Assembly (NCBI RefSeq): GCF_001542775.1 | Contig: NZ_CP014145.1 | Coordinates: 3,348,001 to 3,412,000 of the forward strand | DNA length: 64,000 nucleotides | Direction of reading: 5' to 3' | Source of the DNA: Microterricola viridarii | Lineage (GTDB): Bacteria; Actinomycetota; Actinomycetes; Actinomycetales; Microbacteriaceae | Shown here: piece by piece, positions 16,384 through 24,887 of the stretch | How the letters are laid out: every line of letters begins with the position of its first letter | Position numbering within the stretch: position 1 is the first letter of the stretch | Program-made: the position numbers and the translations under genes | Notes under the pieces: model-generated | What the model was told of the DNA's origin: nothing | The model's database searches: none | Seen by the model: only the letters and a program-made list of their open reading frames with translations

Positions 16384-17679
16384 CTAGGCCAGCAGCGTCT
16401 CGCCGATGAATCCGCCGGGCGCGCAGCCGGGTGGGATCGCGAACACGGCCGAGCCGATCGGCGTCGTCCACTCGTTCAGCAGATCCAGCTCGTCCAGCCG
16501 TTGCTGGATCGGCACGAACTGTGCATCAACGTCTGCCTGGAACGAGGCGAACAGCAGCCCGGCGTTGGAGACCGAGCCGCCCGTCGGGGCCGTGTCGTAG
16601 TTGTAGGCACGGCGGTGCAGGCGCTCGTCGGGGTGCACGGGGCGGGCCCTGGCCATGTGCGAGAACTCCGGGATCACGGGGAACCCGATCGGGGTCAGCG
16701 CCTCGAAATCCGGCTCGTCGTGCTCCTCGGCTCCCGTGAGCGGCGCTCCGTTGGCGAGGAAACGGCCCATCGACTGCTCGCGCCCACCGCGGTCGAGCTG
16801 GTCCCACGTGTCCAGGTTCATCGCGATGCGGCGCAGCACGAGAGTGGTCCCGTCGGCCAGCCAGGCGTCGCCCGCATCACCGGCGCGCCAGACCAGCCGG
16901 TCGAAGTCCGCCGTGCCCGGTTCGAGGTTGACGGTGCCGTCAACCTGGCCGAACAGGTTGCGCATGGTGGTGCCGGATGCCTCCGAGGCGCGTGCCCGGC
17001 GGAACCCGGTCTGACTCCAGGCCAGTGAGGCGAAGCTGCGGGTGTCCTTCAGCAGCATCCGGGTGGCATGGGCGAGGGTGAATGCGTCATCCGAGGCCAC
17101 CTGGATGAGCAGGTCGCCGCCGCTCCAGGCCTGCTCGAGGCGGTCGATGCCGAAGGCCGGCAGCGGGCCCACTCCGGCCGGGGCCGCGCCGCCAGCCCGC
17201 TCCACGAAGCGTGGCCCGAAACCGAACGTCACCGTGAGTCGGGCCGGCAGCAGGCCGAGCTCCGGCTCGGAGTCGGCCAGTGCCGGCACACCCTGGGTCA
17301 GGCGGGCGGCATCGTCGCTGAGCAGGCGCATCAGCCGGCCGAGTGCCGCCCGGTCGCTCTGCTCGTGCAGGGTGAGGCCGAGGAACGTCGCGTGCGCCTG
17401 TGGCTCGGTGGCGATTCCGGCCTGATGGCGGCCGTGGAACGGCACGGTGTCGCCGCCGTGTAAACGCTCAGCGGGGGGTGGGGTCAGGGGGTCGGATGCC
17501 GCAGGCGGCTGCCCCGCGCCCTGCCCCGGGCGGCCGAAGGCGAGGTCGGCGCCGATCGCCGCGGCGGCGCCGACCCCGGCGACAGCCCCGCCGAAGAGCA
17601 GCCGCCGCCGGGTCAGCCCGCGCGGGCGCCCGGGGGCGGCGGTGTCGCCGCCCCGGGGCGTTTCATCGTGCTGTGTCAC
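16384..17679 (-). CDS. Tat-exported DyP-type heme peroxidase (EfeB-like)
   Basis: The 431-residue protein carries a twin-arginine signal (LTRRRLLFGG, then a hydrophobic stretch). The DyP fold shows the GXXDG motif as FGQVDGTVN (catalytic Asp about 247), VVLRRIAMNLDTWDQL-like helix segments and a distal heme-ligand region IPEFSHMARARP with HRRAYNYD. Such enzymes oxidise substrates with H2O2 or remove iron from heme outside the membrane. The GTG start overlaps the stop of the PCu(A)C gene by 4 bases (GTGA), tying it to a copper-handling locus. No EfeU permease or EfeO is nearby, so the ferrous-uptake role of EfeB is not supported here. Confidence 0.88.
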   Translation of the reverse strand: MTQHDETPRGGDTAAPGRPRGLTRRRLLFGGAVAGVGAAAAIGADLAFGRPGQGAGQPPAASDPLTPPPAERLHGGDTVPFHGRHQAGIATEPQAHATFLGLTLHEQSDRAALGRLMRLLSDDAARLTQGVPALADSEPELGLLPARLTVTFGFGPRFVERAGGAAPAGVGPLPAFGIDRLEQAWSGGDLLIQVASDDAFTLAHATRMLLKDTRSFASLAWSQTGFRRARASEASGTTMRNLFGQVDGTVNLEPGTADFDRLVWRAGDAGDAWLADGTTLVLRRIAMNLDTWDQLDRGGREQSMGRFLANGAPLTGAEEHDEPDFEALTPIGFPVIPEFSHMARARPVHPDERLHRRAYNYDTAPTGGSVSNAGLLFASFQADVDAQFVPIQQRLDELDLLNEWTTPIGSAVFAIPPGCAPGGFIGETLLA

Positions 17680-18269
17680 GGTGCCGATTCCGTGTGGGCG
17701 TCGCGGTGGCCGGCATCCGTGCCCGCGTGCTCGTCGCCGGAGTAGTTCTCGTTCGCGCCCGAGTAGTCCTTCGCCGGAGCGGTGAAGTCCAGCGTCGAGC
17801 CGTCGGCGAACACGAGCGTGAACTCGACCTCGGCGCCGGCGGTGACCGGGGTGAGCAGCCCCATCAACATGATGTGGTTGGCGCCGGGCTCGAGGAGCAG
17901 GGTGCCGCCGGCCGGAATCGTGAAACCGCCCTCTTTCTTGCTCATCAGCATTTCGCCGGATTCGGAGGCGAGCGTCTCGTGCAGCTCTACCGAGTCGGCG
18001 GCGGCGCTGGTGACCGAGCTCAGCGTGACGTCCTCGGTGCCGGAGTTGCTGAGCACGCCGAACGCGCCCGTCATGCCCGACTCGCTGGCCTTGATCCAGG
18101 CGTCGGTCATGGCGACGCCGGCGGCCTGCTCGGCCATGGTTGCGGTCTGGCTCGACGCATCGGGTGCGGCGGGCGGGGCGGTGGCGGTGCTGCAGCCGGC
18201 CAGGAGGAGGAGGGCCGCCGCGGAGAGGGTGAGGGCCGTGGTGGTGCGTGAGGTGGTGTGAGTGCGCAA
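17676..18269 (-). CDS. PCu(A)C-type copper chaperone lipoprotein
   Basis: The 197-residue protein has a lipobox LLLLAGC (Cys26). The copper site of the PCu(A)C family (formerly DUF461) is recognisable: HETLASESGEMLMS, then ANHIMLMG, giving the H-x(n)-M ... H-x-M ligand set for Cu(I). A C-terminal tail rich in His, Asp and Glu (DEHAGTDAGHRDAH) could add metal binding. It usually delivers copper to the CuA centre of cytochrome oxidase or to periplasmic acceptors. It sits between a CopC gene and a co-translated DyP peroxidase. Confidence 0.9.
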   Translation of the reverse strand: MRTHTTSRTTTALTLSAAALLLLAGCSTATAPPAAPDASSQTATMAEQAAGVAMTDAWIKASESGMTGAFGVLSNSGTEDVTLSSVTSAAADSVELHETLASESGEMLMSKKEGGFTIPAGGTLLLEPGANHIMLMGLLTPVTAGAEVEFTLVFADGSTLDFTAPAKDYSGANENYSGDEHAGTDAGHRDAHTESAP

Positions 18270-18398
18270 AATGCACTGCCTTTCTGAGATGTGAGAAGTG
18301 TTCTGCCCGTGACCTCACGGGCGGGTGCGGGCGCGACGGCGGATGCCGCGGCGCCCGGGTGGGAGTGAAATGCTCGGCCGCAGTCGGGCAGGGGCGCG

Positions 18399-19019
18399 CT
18401 AGCCGCGCGCGCGGCGGCGCCAGACCGTGAACGCCCACGCAAGCGCAAGCGCCAGCGCGGCACCGCCGGCGCCGAGCAGCAGGGTGCGCAGCAGTGGCGG
18501 CATCCCGCTCTGGGCACCCGCGACCTCCGCATCCTGCGCGTCGGGCGTCGCAACGTTCGCCCCGTCGCCCGCAGCGTCACTCGCCGGGTCGTCGGCAGTG
18601 TCGTCGGCCGGGCTCGCGGCCGCCGTGTCGCCCACCGTGAACGGGATGACGCCGCTGATCGGGTGGCCGTCGGCCGAGACGACCCGCCAGGCGAGCGTGT
18701 AGCCGCCGTCGGGCAGGGTGGCCGCGACCGAGGCCACGACGCGGGCGCCGTCCAGCGCGGGCTCGTCGAGCTCCCACGTGGTTCCGGCGGCATCGCTGAG
18801 GAGCAGCACGGTGCCGAGATCCATGATCTCGTCGGTGAACTCCACGGTGACCTCGGTCGGTGCCGTGGTGAGCCGCTCGTCCGTGCCCGGACTGCTCGAG
18901 AGCAGCTGGTCGTGCGCGTATGCCGGGCTGACCCCGGCGAACAGCATCGCCGCAGCCAGCACGGCGATCAAGGCGGCCCGGATCCGTGCCGGGCGGTGCT
19001 GCGTGGAAACAGCGGACAT
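18399..19019 (-). CDS. CopC-domain copper-binding membrane-anchored protein
   Basis: The 206-residue protein has a signal peptide (cleavage after AYA, residue 35) leaving an N-terminal histidine (HDQLLSSSPG, His36). This His, with the one in SADGHPISG, makes the Cu(II) histidine-brace ligands of CopC. The beta-sandwich is followed by an Asp/Ala-rich linker and a C-terminal membrane anchor (LLGAGGAALALALAWAFTVW) with a WRRRARG stop. The CopD membrane partner is absent. Upstream is a polytopic membrane protein gene and downstream PCu(A)C, so a role in extracytoplasmic copper capture is likely. Confidence 0.9.
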   Translation of the reverse strand: MSAVSTQHRPARIRAALIAVLAAAMLFAGVSPAYAHDQLLSSSPGTDERLTTAPTEVTVEFTDEIMDLGTVLLLSDAAGTTWELDEPALDGARVVASVAATLPDGGYTLAWRVVSADGHPISGVIPFTVGDTAAASPADDTADDPASDAAGDGANVATPDAQDAEVAGAQSGMPPLLRTLLLGAGGAALALALAWAFTVWRRRARG

Positions 19020-19151
19020 GTGTGATCCTCCCCAGGGGAACCACCGCGCGGGCGCGGCGGTGTCACCAGAAACCGCGCGGCCAAGCCGGCCGATGCGGTA
19101 CGCGGTGAGCGTGCGCGGGCAGCACCAGCGGCCAGGCGGCCGCTGCGTGGT

Positions 19152-19796
19152 CTACGCCGAGCACGCTCCGGCGGGCGGTCCACGCCGCAACGTGGTGGAG
19201 GGGAAATAGCCGAGAGAAAGCAGAACCTGCTGGAGCCAGGGCCCTGCGCCGACCGCGCTGGGGTGCGCGCTCGGCGCGACCGGGCCGAGCGGCACGGCGA
19301 CGGTGGGGGTGACCCGGGCGATGACGAACCCGGCGAATTGGGCGAGGCCGACCAGCACCGTCTCGCCGCGGTGCAGGGCCGCGATCGTCAGCAGGGCGGC
19401 CGCCGCGTGCGCGAGCCACATCCCGCCGTGCAGATGTTCGACACCGGCGGCCTGCGCCCCGACCATGCCGGGCGCTGCCAGAAGCTGGTCGGCGGCTGAG
19501 CCGGCGTGGCCGGCGTGGGCGCTCAACTGCGCCGCTGCTGCCGTGGTGGTGCCGAGCACGAACAGGGCGTGGAACAAGAGCTGGCTGATCGCGACGCTTG
19601 CGCTCAGCCGGGGCAGGCTCAACCGCTGCCCGCTCAGGAACACACAGAGCAGCGTCGAGAGCACCAGCGGCGTGATGATGCCCCAGGCGCCGGGCGTCTC
19701 GCCGCCGCCGGCGAGGTGCGAGAGCAGGGCGACGAAGGTCGAGAATGCCGCAGCGACGGCGCCGCGCAGGGCGCGAGACGCTCGAGGGTTCCGCAC
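19152..19796 (-). CDS. Conserved polytopic membrane protein in the copper locus, function unknown
   Basis: The 214-residue protein has about five to six hydrophobic segments (GAVAAAFSTFVALLSHLAGG, WGIITPLVLSTLLCVFLSG, AISQLLFHALFVLG, LAHAAAALLTIAAL, VGLAQFAGFVIARV). Several histidines lie near membrane ends (SAHAGHAG, GVEHLHGGMW), compatible with metal contact, but I do not recognise a characterised family. The GTG start is chosen because CATACT (minus strand, 19803-19808) stands exactly 6 bases upstream, the leaderless spacing used elsewhere here. It reads toward the CopC gene 132 bases away and probably shares its job. Confidence 0.7.
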   Translation of the reverse strand: MRNPRASRALRGAVAAAFSTFVALLSHLAGGGETPGAWGIITPLVLSTLLCVFLSGQRLSLPRLSASVAISQLLFHALFVLGTTTAAAAQLSAHAGHAGSAADQLLAAPGMVGAQAAGVEHLHGGMWLAHAAAALLTIAALHRGETVLVGLAQFAGFVIARVTPTVAVPLGPVAPSAHPSAVGAGPWLQQVLLSLGYFPSTTLRRGPPAGACSA

Positions 19797-19979
19797 CCCC
19801 TCAGTATGCCAGAGGGCATCCGACCGGGCGGCAGCTCCCGGGGTCGCCCGGCGACCCCTGTGCAGCATGGACCGCGCACTGTGGGAGGATCGGCGCGTGA
19901 GTGCGAGGATGAAACGGCAAGGCCAGATGATGCGGATATCGCCCGGGGGCCTTCGGTTCGTCGGCACGGCGGCAGAGCA

Positions 19980-21653
19980 GTGAGCCGCTTCCGCCTGTTT
20001 GATGGACGCACCTGGTGGCACCTGGATGCCGGCGGCCTCGTGCTCGGCCTCCTGCTGGCCGCACTCTCGCTCACTCCGTCGCTGCTGCCGCGGCCCGCAC
20101 TGCTGCAGGGCGTGATCGCCGGCCTCAGCTTCGCCGTCGGCTACGCCGCCGGGGCCCTCCTCGTCGCCCTGCTGCGCCCGCTGCTTCGCCGGGCGACGAC
20201 CTGGCGGCCGAGCGCTGCCGTCATCCGCTGGGCCTGGCTCGCCTTCGCCGTGGTCGCGCTCGCCGCGGGCAGCTGGTTCGCGGTGATGGCCGTGACCTGG
20301 CAGAACGAGGTGCGCGCGCTCGTCGAGATGCCGCCGATCGACGGTTTCGCGATCGCCGCGTTCTACCTCGGCGCGCTGCCCACCGCCGTGCTCTGCCTCG
20401 CCGTCGGCCGCGGCATTCGCGGCCTGTTCCGGGGCCTCGGCAGGCTCGTCGGCCCGCTGATCGCCACGCTCGGCACCGCCCTGCTCGTCGGGCTCGGCGC
20501 CTTCACGCTGGGCGCCGTCGTGATGGGCGTCATCGACGGCGTCTACGAGGCGCGCAACGCCGCCCCGGCGCACTGGGTGGCGGAGCCGACGAGTGAGTTC
20601 CACTCGGCCGGCGCGGATTCCCCGATGGACTGGCAGACGCTCGGCCGGCACGGCACCGCCTTCCTCGGCGGGGGACCGACGGCGGATGACATCGCCGAGG
20701 TCACCGGCCAAGCGGCGCTCGAACCCATCCGCGTCTACGCCTCACTGCGCACAGCCGACACGGCGGAGGAGCGGGCGGCGCTCGCCGTCGAGGAACTCGT
20801 GCGCACAGGCGCCTTCGACCGCGAGGTGCTCGTGGTCGCCACGGCCACCGGGTCGGGTTGGCTGGAACCGCAGACGACCGACTCGATCGAGTACCTGCAC
20901 GGTGGCGACACCGCGATCGTGTCGATGCAGTACGCCTACACGCCGAGCTGGGTGTCCTTCGTGTTCGAGCCCGACGCACCCGTCGATGCCGCCCGCGTGC
21001 TCTTCGACGCGGTGCGGGCCGAATGGCTGACGCACCCGGCATCCGAGCGCCCGAAGCTCATCAGCTACGGCCTGAGCCTCGGCGCCCACGGCAGCCAGTC
21101 GACCTTCGCCGACCTCGCCGAGGTGCGCGCCCTCACCGACGGCGCCCTGTTCGTCGGAAGCCCGAACGGCACCCCGCTGTGGCGTGAGCTGCAGGCGGCG
21201 CGGGAGCCCGGCAGCCCAGCCTGGCAGCCGGTGCTGGATGCCGGCGCCGAGGTGCGCTGGATGTCGCACCCCGGCGACTTCGACAAGCTGGCCGGCCCGT
21301 GGAGCGAGCCGCGGGTCGCCTACCTGCAGCACGCCACCGACCCCGTCACGTGGCTCGGACCGGAGCTGCTCTGGGCCGAGCCGGACTGGCTGAAGCCCGG
21401 CCAGCGCGCCGCCGACGTCAGCCCGAACATGCAGTGGATTCCCGTCGTCACTGCTCTGCAGGTCGTTGTCGACATGCTGATGGGCGAATCCGTGCCGGCC
21501 AGCCACGGCCACAACTACGGCGACGTCGTGCTCGACGGCTGGGTGGCGGTGACCGGCGACGGCGGCCTCGACGCGGCCGCGACCGACGCGATCCGCGCGG
21601 TCATCGCCGAGTACGCGCTCGTGCGCCCGGTGGGCAGCTCGGTCGGCGAGTAG
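19980..21653 (+). CDS. Membrane-bound alpha/beta-hydrolase family protein
   Basis: The 557-residue protein has an N-terminal domain of about four to five membrane spans (residues 10-190), followed by an extracytoplasmic alpha/beta hydrolase domain. The nucleophile elbow is SYGLSLGAHGSQ (G-L-S-L-G) and a late His is available in PASHGHNYGD. This two-part order matches the Abhydrolase_9_N/Abhydrolase_9 families; substrates are not known to me. Start: GTG 19980 (VSRFRLFDGRTWWHL), the first codon before the conserved hydrophobic region, with only a weak ribosome site. It has no operon partners and ends at a large hairpin shared with the convergent Lrp gene. Confidence 0.8.
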   Translation: MSRFRLFDGRTWWHLDAGGLVLGLLLAALSLTPSLLPRPALLQGVIAGLSFAVGYAAGALLVALLRPLLRRATTWRPSAAVIRWAWLAFAVVALAAGSWFAVMAVTWQNEVRALVEMPPIDGFAIAAFYLGALPTAVLCLAVGRGIRGLFRGLGRLVGPLIATLGTALLVGLGAFTLGAVVMGVIDGVYEARNAAPAHWVAEPTSEFHSAGADSPMDWQTLGRHGTAFLGGGPTADDIAEVTGQAALEPIRVYASLRTADTAEERAALAVEELVRTGAFDREVLVVATATGSGWLEPQTTDSIEYLHGGDTAIVSMQYAYTPSWVSFVFEPDAPVDAARVLFDAVRAEWLTHPASERPKLISYGLSLGAHGSQSTFADLAEVRALTDGALFVGSPNGTPLWRELQAAREPGSPAWQPVLDAGAEVRWMSHPGDFDKLAGPWSEPRVAYLQHATDPVTWLGPELLWAEPDWLKPGQRAADVSPNMQWIPVVTALQVVVDMLMGESVPASHGHNYGDVVLDGWVAVTGDGGLDAAATDAIRAVIAEYALVRPVGSSVGE

Positions 21654-21665
21654 CGCCCCCCAATT

Positions 21666-21730
21666 CCGTTGAGAGCGGTCAAATGGTCACTTTGGGGCCC
21701 GAAAAGTGGCCATTTGACCGCTCTCAACGG
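21666..21730. repeat. Large hairpin repeat, copy 1 of 3 (class C)
   Basis: Arms of 27 bases (21666-21692 / 21704-21730) pair with one mismatch. Core sequence GAGAGCGGTCAAATGG is shared with copies at 24812 and 26142. It lies between convergent genes 13 bases after a stop codon, so it can serve as a bidirectional terminator. Confidence 0.85.
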
Positions 21731-21782
21731 ACTCTGGGCGGGGCGGGAGCGGGGCGGGGTGGGGCGGGGGCGGGCGCCGGGC

Positions 21783-22280
21783 TCAGCGGCGGGACGCCCG
21801 GTACTCGAAGATCACGCTGGTGCTGGTTCCGGCCACCTCGGGGCGCACGCTGAGCGTGTCGGCCACGAGGGTGCGCAGCGCCTCGGAATCGCGCACCGCG
21901 ACGTGCACCAGGAAGTCGCGGTCGCCGGTGACGAAGAACACGCCCTCGACGGCGCCGAGCGAGGTGAGGTACTGCGAGAACGCATTGAGCTGCGGGCGGG
22001 CGTGCGAGTGCAGCCGCACCGAGATCAGCGCCTGCAGGCCGCGGCCGAGGGCGGCGGGGTCGATGTCGGCGTGGAAGCCGCGGATGACGCCGCGCTCCCG
22101 CAACACGCGGATGCGGGCCAGGCAGGTCGACGGGGCGATGCCGGCCGCCTCGGCGATGGCCGTGTTCGGCATCCGCGCGTCGTGTTGCAGGCAGCGCAAG
22201 ATGACCTGGTCGACCTCGTCGAGGCGAACAAAGTTTGCTTCCGCTGCCGCGTGCGCCGCTGAATCCGAATTATTGGTCAT
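21783..22280 (-). CDS. Lrp/AsnC-family regulator, probably of alanine catabolism
   Basis: The 165-residue protein begins MTNNSDSAAHAAAEANF and then shows an AsnC-type winged helix (VRLDEVDQVILRCLQHDARMPNTAIAEAAGIAPSTCLARIRVLRERGVI) and a RAM domain (GDRDFLVHVAVRDSEALRTLV). It is divergent from dadA-alr, the arrangement of DadR-like activators that respond to alanine. TAGCAT on the minus strand (22288-22293) lies 7 bases before the ATG, suggesting a leaderless message, and overlaps the edge of an inverted repeat that may be its autoregulatory site. Confidence 0.9.
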   Translation of the reverse strand: MTNNSDSAAHAAAEANFVRLDEVDQVILRCLQHDARMPNTAIAEAAGIAPSTCLARIRVLRERGVIRGFHADIDPAALGRGLQALISVRLHSHARPQLNAFSQYLTSLGAVEGVFFVTGDRDFLVHVAVRDSEALRTLVADTLSVRPEVAGTSTSVIFEYRASRR

Positions 22281-22287
22281 TCTTGGG

Positions 22288-22312
22288 ATGCTATTCCGCC
22301 AATAGTGCGGAA
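22288..22312. promoter_or_regulatory. Leaderless promoter and inverted repeat in the lrp-dadA intergenic region
   Basis: The minus-strand -10-like TAGCAT is at 22288-22293, and directly beside it TTCCGC (22294-22299) and GCGGAA (22307-22312) form an inverted repeat with a 7-base centre. This is a candidate site for the divergent Lrp-type regulator. Confidence 0.5.
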
Positions 22313-22389
22313 CGAAAGGCCCGAAACTGAATAAGTGGACAAGATTGCAGCCACAGCCGTCAACGCGGACGGCGTGGAATGGAGTTGTC

Positions 22390-23637
22390 GTGCCCGTGAA
22401 TTCGCCCGCCCCGAGTCGAGTCGTCATCGTCGGCGCCGGAATGGTCGGCCTCGCCACCGCGTGGCACCTGCAGGAGCACGGCGTCGCGGTGACCGTGCTC
22501 GACCGGCAGGGCGTCGCGGCCGGGGCCTCGTGGGGGAACGCGGGCTGGCTGGCGCCCGGCATGGCGATGCCGCTGTCCGACCCCAGCCTCTGGACGTACG
22601 GGCCGCGCGCCATGCTCGACCCCTCCGCGCCCCTGTCGATTCCGCCGCGCGTCGACCCGGCGCTGTGGTCGTTCCTGACACGTTTCATCGCCAGGGCGAC
22701 CAACAAGGCGTGGACCCAGACCATGGACGCACTGACCGGGATCGACCTGCTCGCGCTCGAGTCGTTCGACGAGCTCGTCGCCGGCGGCGTCAAGGCAGAG
22801 ACGCATGAGAAGCCGTTCATCATCGGCTTCGAGAAGGAGGCGCAGAGCAAGCACTTCCGGCACGAAATGGAGCTGGTCGCGCGGGCCGGGCAGTCGGTGC
22901 CGCTCTCGACCGTGGAGAACCCGAGGCAGCTTGTGCCGCAGCTCACCGACGCCGTCGAGACGGTGCTCGCCCTCGGCGGGCAGCGATTCATGGCGCCCGG
23001 CGACTTCGTCGAGGCGCTCGCTCAGTCGGTGCGCGAGCGCGGCGGCATCATCGACACCAACGCGACCGTCATCCGGGTGGCGCGCCGCGGCAACGGGGTC
23101 GTCGCAGAGCTCAAGGACGGAAGCGCGGTGGACGCCGACGCCGCCGTGATCGCCAACGGGGCCTGGTTGCCGGGGCTCGCCCGCGAGCATGGCGTGCGCA
23201 CCCTGGTGCAGGCGGGCCGCGGCTACTCGTTCAGCGTTGCGACCGATCAGCCGGCCGAGTATCCCATCTACTTCCCGAACCGGCGTGTGGCCTGCACCCC
23301 GTTCCACGGCCGTCTGCGCATCGCCGGCACCATGGAGTTCCGCCGGCCCGACGAGCCGCTGCGCCCCCGCCGCATTGACGACATCGTCAACTCGGTGCGC
23401 CCGCTGTTCACGAACATGGACCTCGACGACCGGCAGGATGAGTGGGTCGGCTCCCGCCCGGTGACCCCGGACGGCCTGCCGCTCATCGGGGCGACCGCGA
23501 CCCCCGGCATCTACGCGGCCGGCGGGCACGGCATGTGGGGCATCGTGCTCGGCCCGGCCACCGGCAAGCTGCTGGCCCAGCAGATGATGACCGGTGTCGT
23601 GGCCCCGCAGATCGCCCCCTTCAACCCGCTGCGATGA
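22390..23637 (+). CDS. dadA: D-amino-acid dehydrogenase-type FAD oxidoreductase (DadA-like)
   Basis: The 415-residue flavoenzyme opens with VVIVGAGMVGLATAWHLQEHG, the FAD-binding fold of the DAO family, then ASWGNAGWLAPG typical of DadA. The C-terminus has GSRPVTPDGLPLIGATATPGIYAAGGHGMWGIVLGPATG, the second FAD-contact region. It should deaminate D-alanine and related D-amino acids to keto acids at the membrane. ATGA coupling with alanine racemase supports L-alanine to D-alanine to pyruvate. Start: GTG 22390 follows GGAG by 5 bases; GTG 22396 is possible. Confidence 0.88.
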   Translation: MPVNSPAPSRVVIVGAGMVGLATAWHLQEHGVAVTVLDRQGVAAGASWGNAGWLAPGMAMPLSDPSLWTYGPRAMLDPSAPLSIPPRVDPALWSFLTRFIARATNKAWTQTMDALTGIDLLALESFDELVAGGVKAETHEKPFIIGFEKEAQSKHFRHEMELVARAGQSVPLSTVENPRQLVPQLTDAVETVLALGGQRFMAPGDFVEALAQSVRERGGIIDTNATVIRVARRGNGVVAELKDGSAVDADAAVIANGAWLPGLAREHGVRTLVQAGRGYSFSVATDQPAEYPIYFPNRRVACTPFHGRLRIAGTMEFRRPDEPLRPRRIDDIVNSVRPLFTNMDLDDRQDEWVGSRPVTPDGLPLIGATATPGIYAAGGHGMWGIVLGPATGKLLAQQMMTGVVAPQIAPFNPLR

Positions 23638-24764
23638 GCGGGGCGGCGGAGCCCGCCGTCGTGGCGACGATCGACCTCGCGGCGATCCGCCACAACGTGG
23701 CGCTGCTGCGCCAGCGCGCCGGGGGAGCGGCGGTGATGGTGGTAGTGAAGGCCGACGGCTATGGCCACGGCGCCGCGGAGTGCGCCCGTGCCGCGCTGCA
23801 GGCCGGCGCCCGCGAGGTCGGGGTGGCGACGATCGATGAGGCGCTCGCGCTGCGTCGGGCCGGCATTCGCGCCCCGATCCTCGCCTGGCTGCACGCCTCC
23901 GATGCGCAGTTCCGTGCGGCGCTCGAGGCCGACATCGCCCTCGGCGTCTCCTCGCTGGCGCAGGCCAGGGCCGTGCGCGCGATCGCCGCGACGCTGGGCC
24001 GCCCGGTACGGGTCGACCTCAAGCTCGACACCGGGCTGGCCCGCAATGGCGCCCAGGCCGAGCAGTGGGCGCCCATCATGCGCGAGCTCGCCGCGGCCGA
24101 GCGGGAGGGCGGGTTGCGGGTGCATGGCCTGTTCTCGCATCTCGCCCGCGCGGACGAGCCGCTCCATCCGCTCATCGACGAGCAGGCGGCCCGGTTCCGG
24201 CAGGGCGTGGCGCTCGCCCGGCGCCTCGGGCTCGCCCCGACCGCGAACCACCTGGCCAACTCGGCGGCCGCGCTGACCCGGCCAGACCTCGCCTTCGACC
24301 TGGTGCGCGCCGGCATCGCGAGTTACGGCCTGTCGCCGATCCCGCAGCTCGGCGACCTCGGCCTGCGCCCGGCGCTCTCACTCGGTGCGCGGATCGCGCT
24401 CACCAAACGCATCGGCGCGGGGGACGGCGTCTCCTACGGGCACGCCTGGACGGCCGAGCGCGCCGGCACGGTGGCGCTCGTGCCGATGGGCTACGCCGAC
24501 GGCCTGCCGCGGGCGCTCTCCGGGCGCTTCTCGGTGCGGATCGGCGGGCGCCGCTACCCGGCGGTCGGCCGCATCTGCATGGACCAGTTCCTGGTCGACC
24601 TCGGCGACAACCCCGACGGCATCCAGGCGGGCGAGACCGCGACACTCCTCGGGCCGAGCGCGCTCGACGGCACGCTGCAGGGCTGGGCAGACGAGCTCGG
24701 CACCATCAGCTACGAGCTGGCCACCCTGCTGCGGGGCCGCACCGCCCGCGCCTACGCCGGCTGA
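23634..24764 (+). CDS. alr: Alanine racemase
   Basis: This PLP enzyme of 376 residues interconverts L- and D-alanine. The Schiff-base lysine is in VVKADGYGHGA (K39), the opposing catalytic tyrosine in GVSYGHAW (Y268), and RICMDQFLVDLG is the conserved C-terminal domain signature. The ATG overlaps the dadA stop (ATGA), so it is translated with dadA; this favours a catabolic role, though supply of D-alanine for peptidoglycan cannot be excluded. A class C hairpin follows. Confidence 0.94.
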   Translation: MSGAAEPAVVATIDLAAIRHNVALLRQRAGGAAVMVVVKADGYGHGAAECARAALQAGAREVGVATIDEALALRRAGIRAPILAWLHASDAQFRAALEADIALGVSSLAQARAVRAIAATLGRPVRVDLKLDTGLARNGAQAEQWAPIMRELAAAEREGGLRVHGLFSHLARADEPLHPLIDEQAARFRQGVALARRLGLAPTANHLANSAAALTRPDLAFDLVRAGIASYGLSPIPQLGDLGLRPALSLGARIALTKRIGAGDGVSYGHAWTAERAGTVALVPMGYADGLPRALSGRFSVRIGGRRYPAVGRICMDQFLVDLGDNPDGIQAGETATLLGPSALDGTLQGWADELGTISYELATLLRGRTARAYAG

Positions 24765-24811
24765 CGCGGCCGCCGCCCGCTCCCGCCCCTTCCGCCGCTC
24801 CCGCCCTTCAA

Positions 24812-24880
24812 GTCCGTTGAGAGCGGTCAAATGGCCGCTTTGGGCGCCGAAAAGCGGCCATTTGACCGCTCTCAACGGAC
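24812..24880. repeat. Large perfect hairpin repeat, copy 2 of 3 (class C)
   Basis: Perfect 29-base arms (24812-24840 / 24852-24880) with an 11-base loop containing GGCGCC. It sits between convergent alr and solA-like genes, ending 7 bases before the latter's stop codon. Confidence 0.9.
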
Positions 24881-24887
24881 TCTGCGG

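Noticed and set aside
16384..18438. Apparent fusion of the DyP peroxidase frame with upstream sequence
   Set aside because: The upstream part overlaps the PCu(A)C gene in another frame and is meaningless; the GTG at 17679 with a GTGA overlap is the natural start.
19910..19983. Small frame MKRQGQMMRISPGGLRFVGT just before the hydrolase gene
   Set aside because: No ribosome site and no coding signal. It ends at the hydrolase start by chance of the GTGA context.
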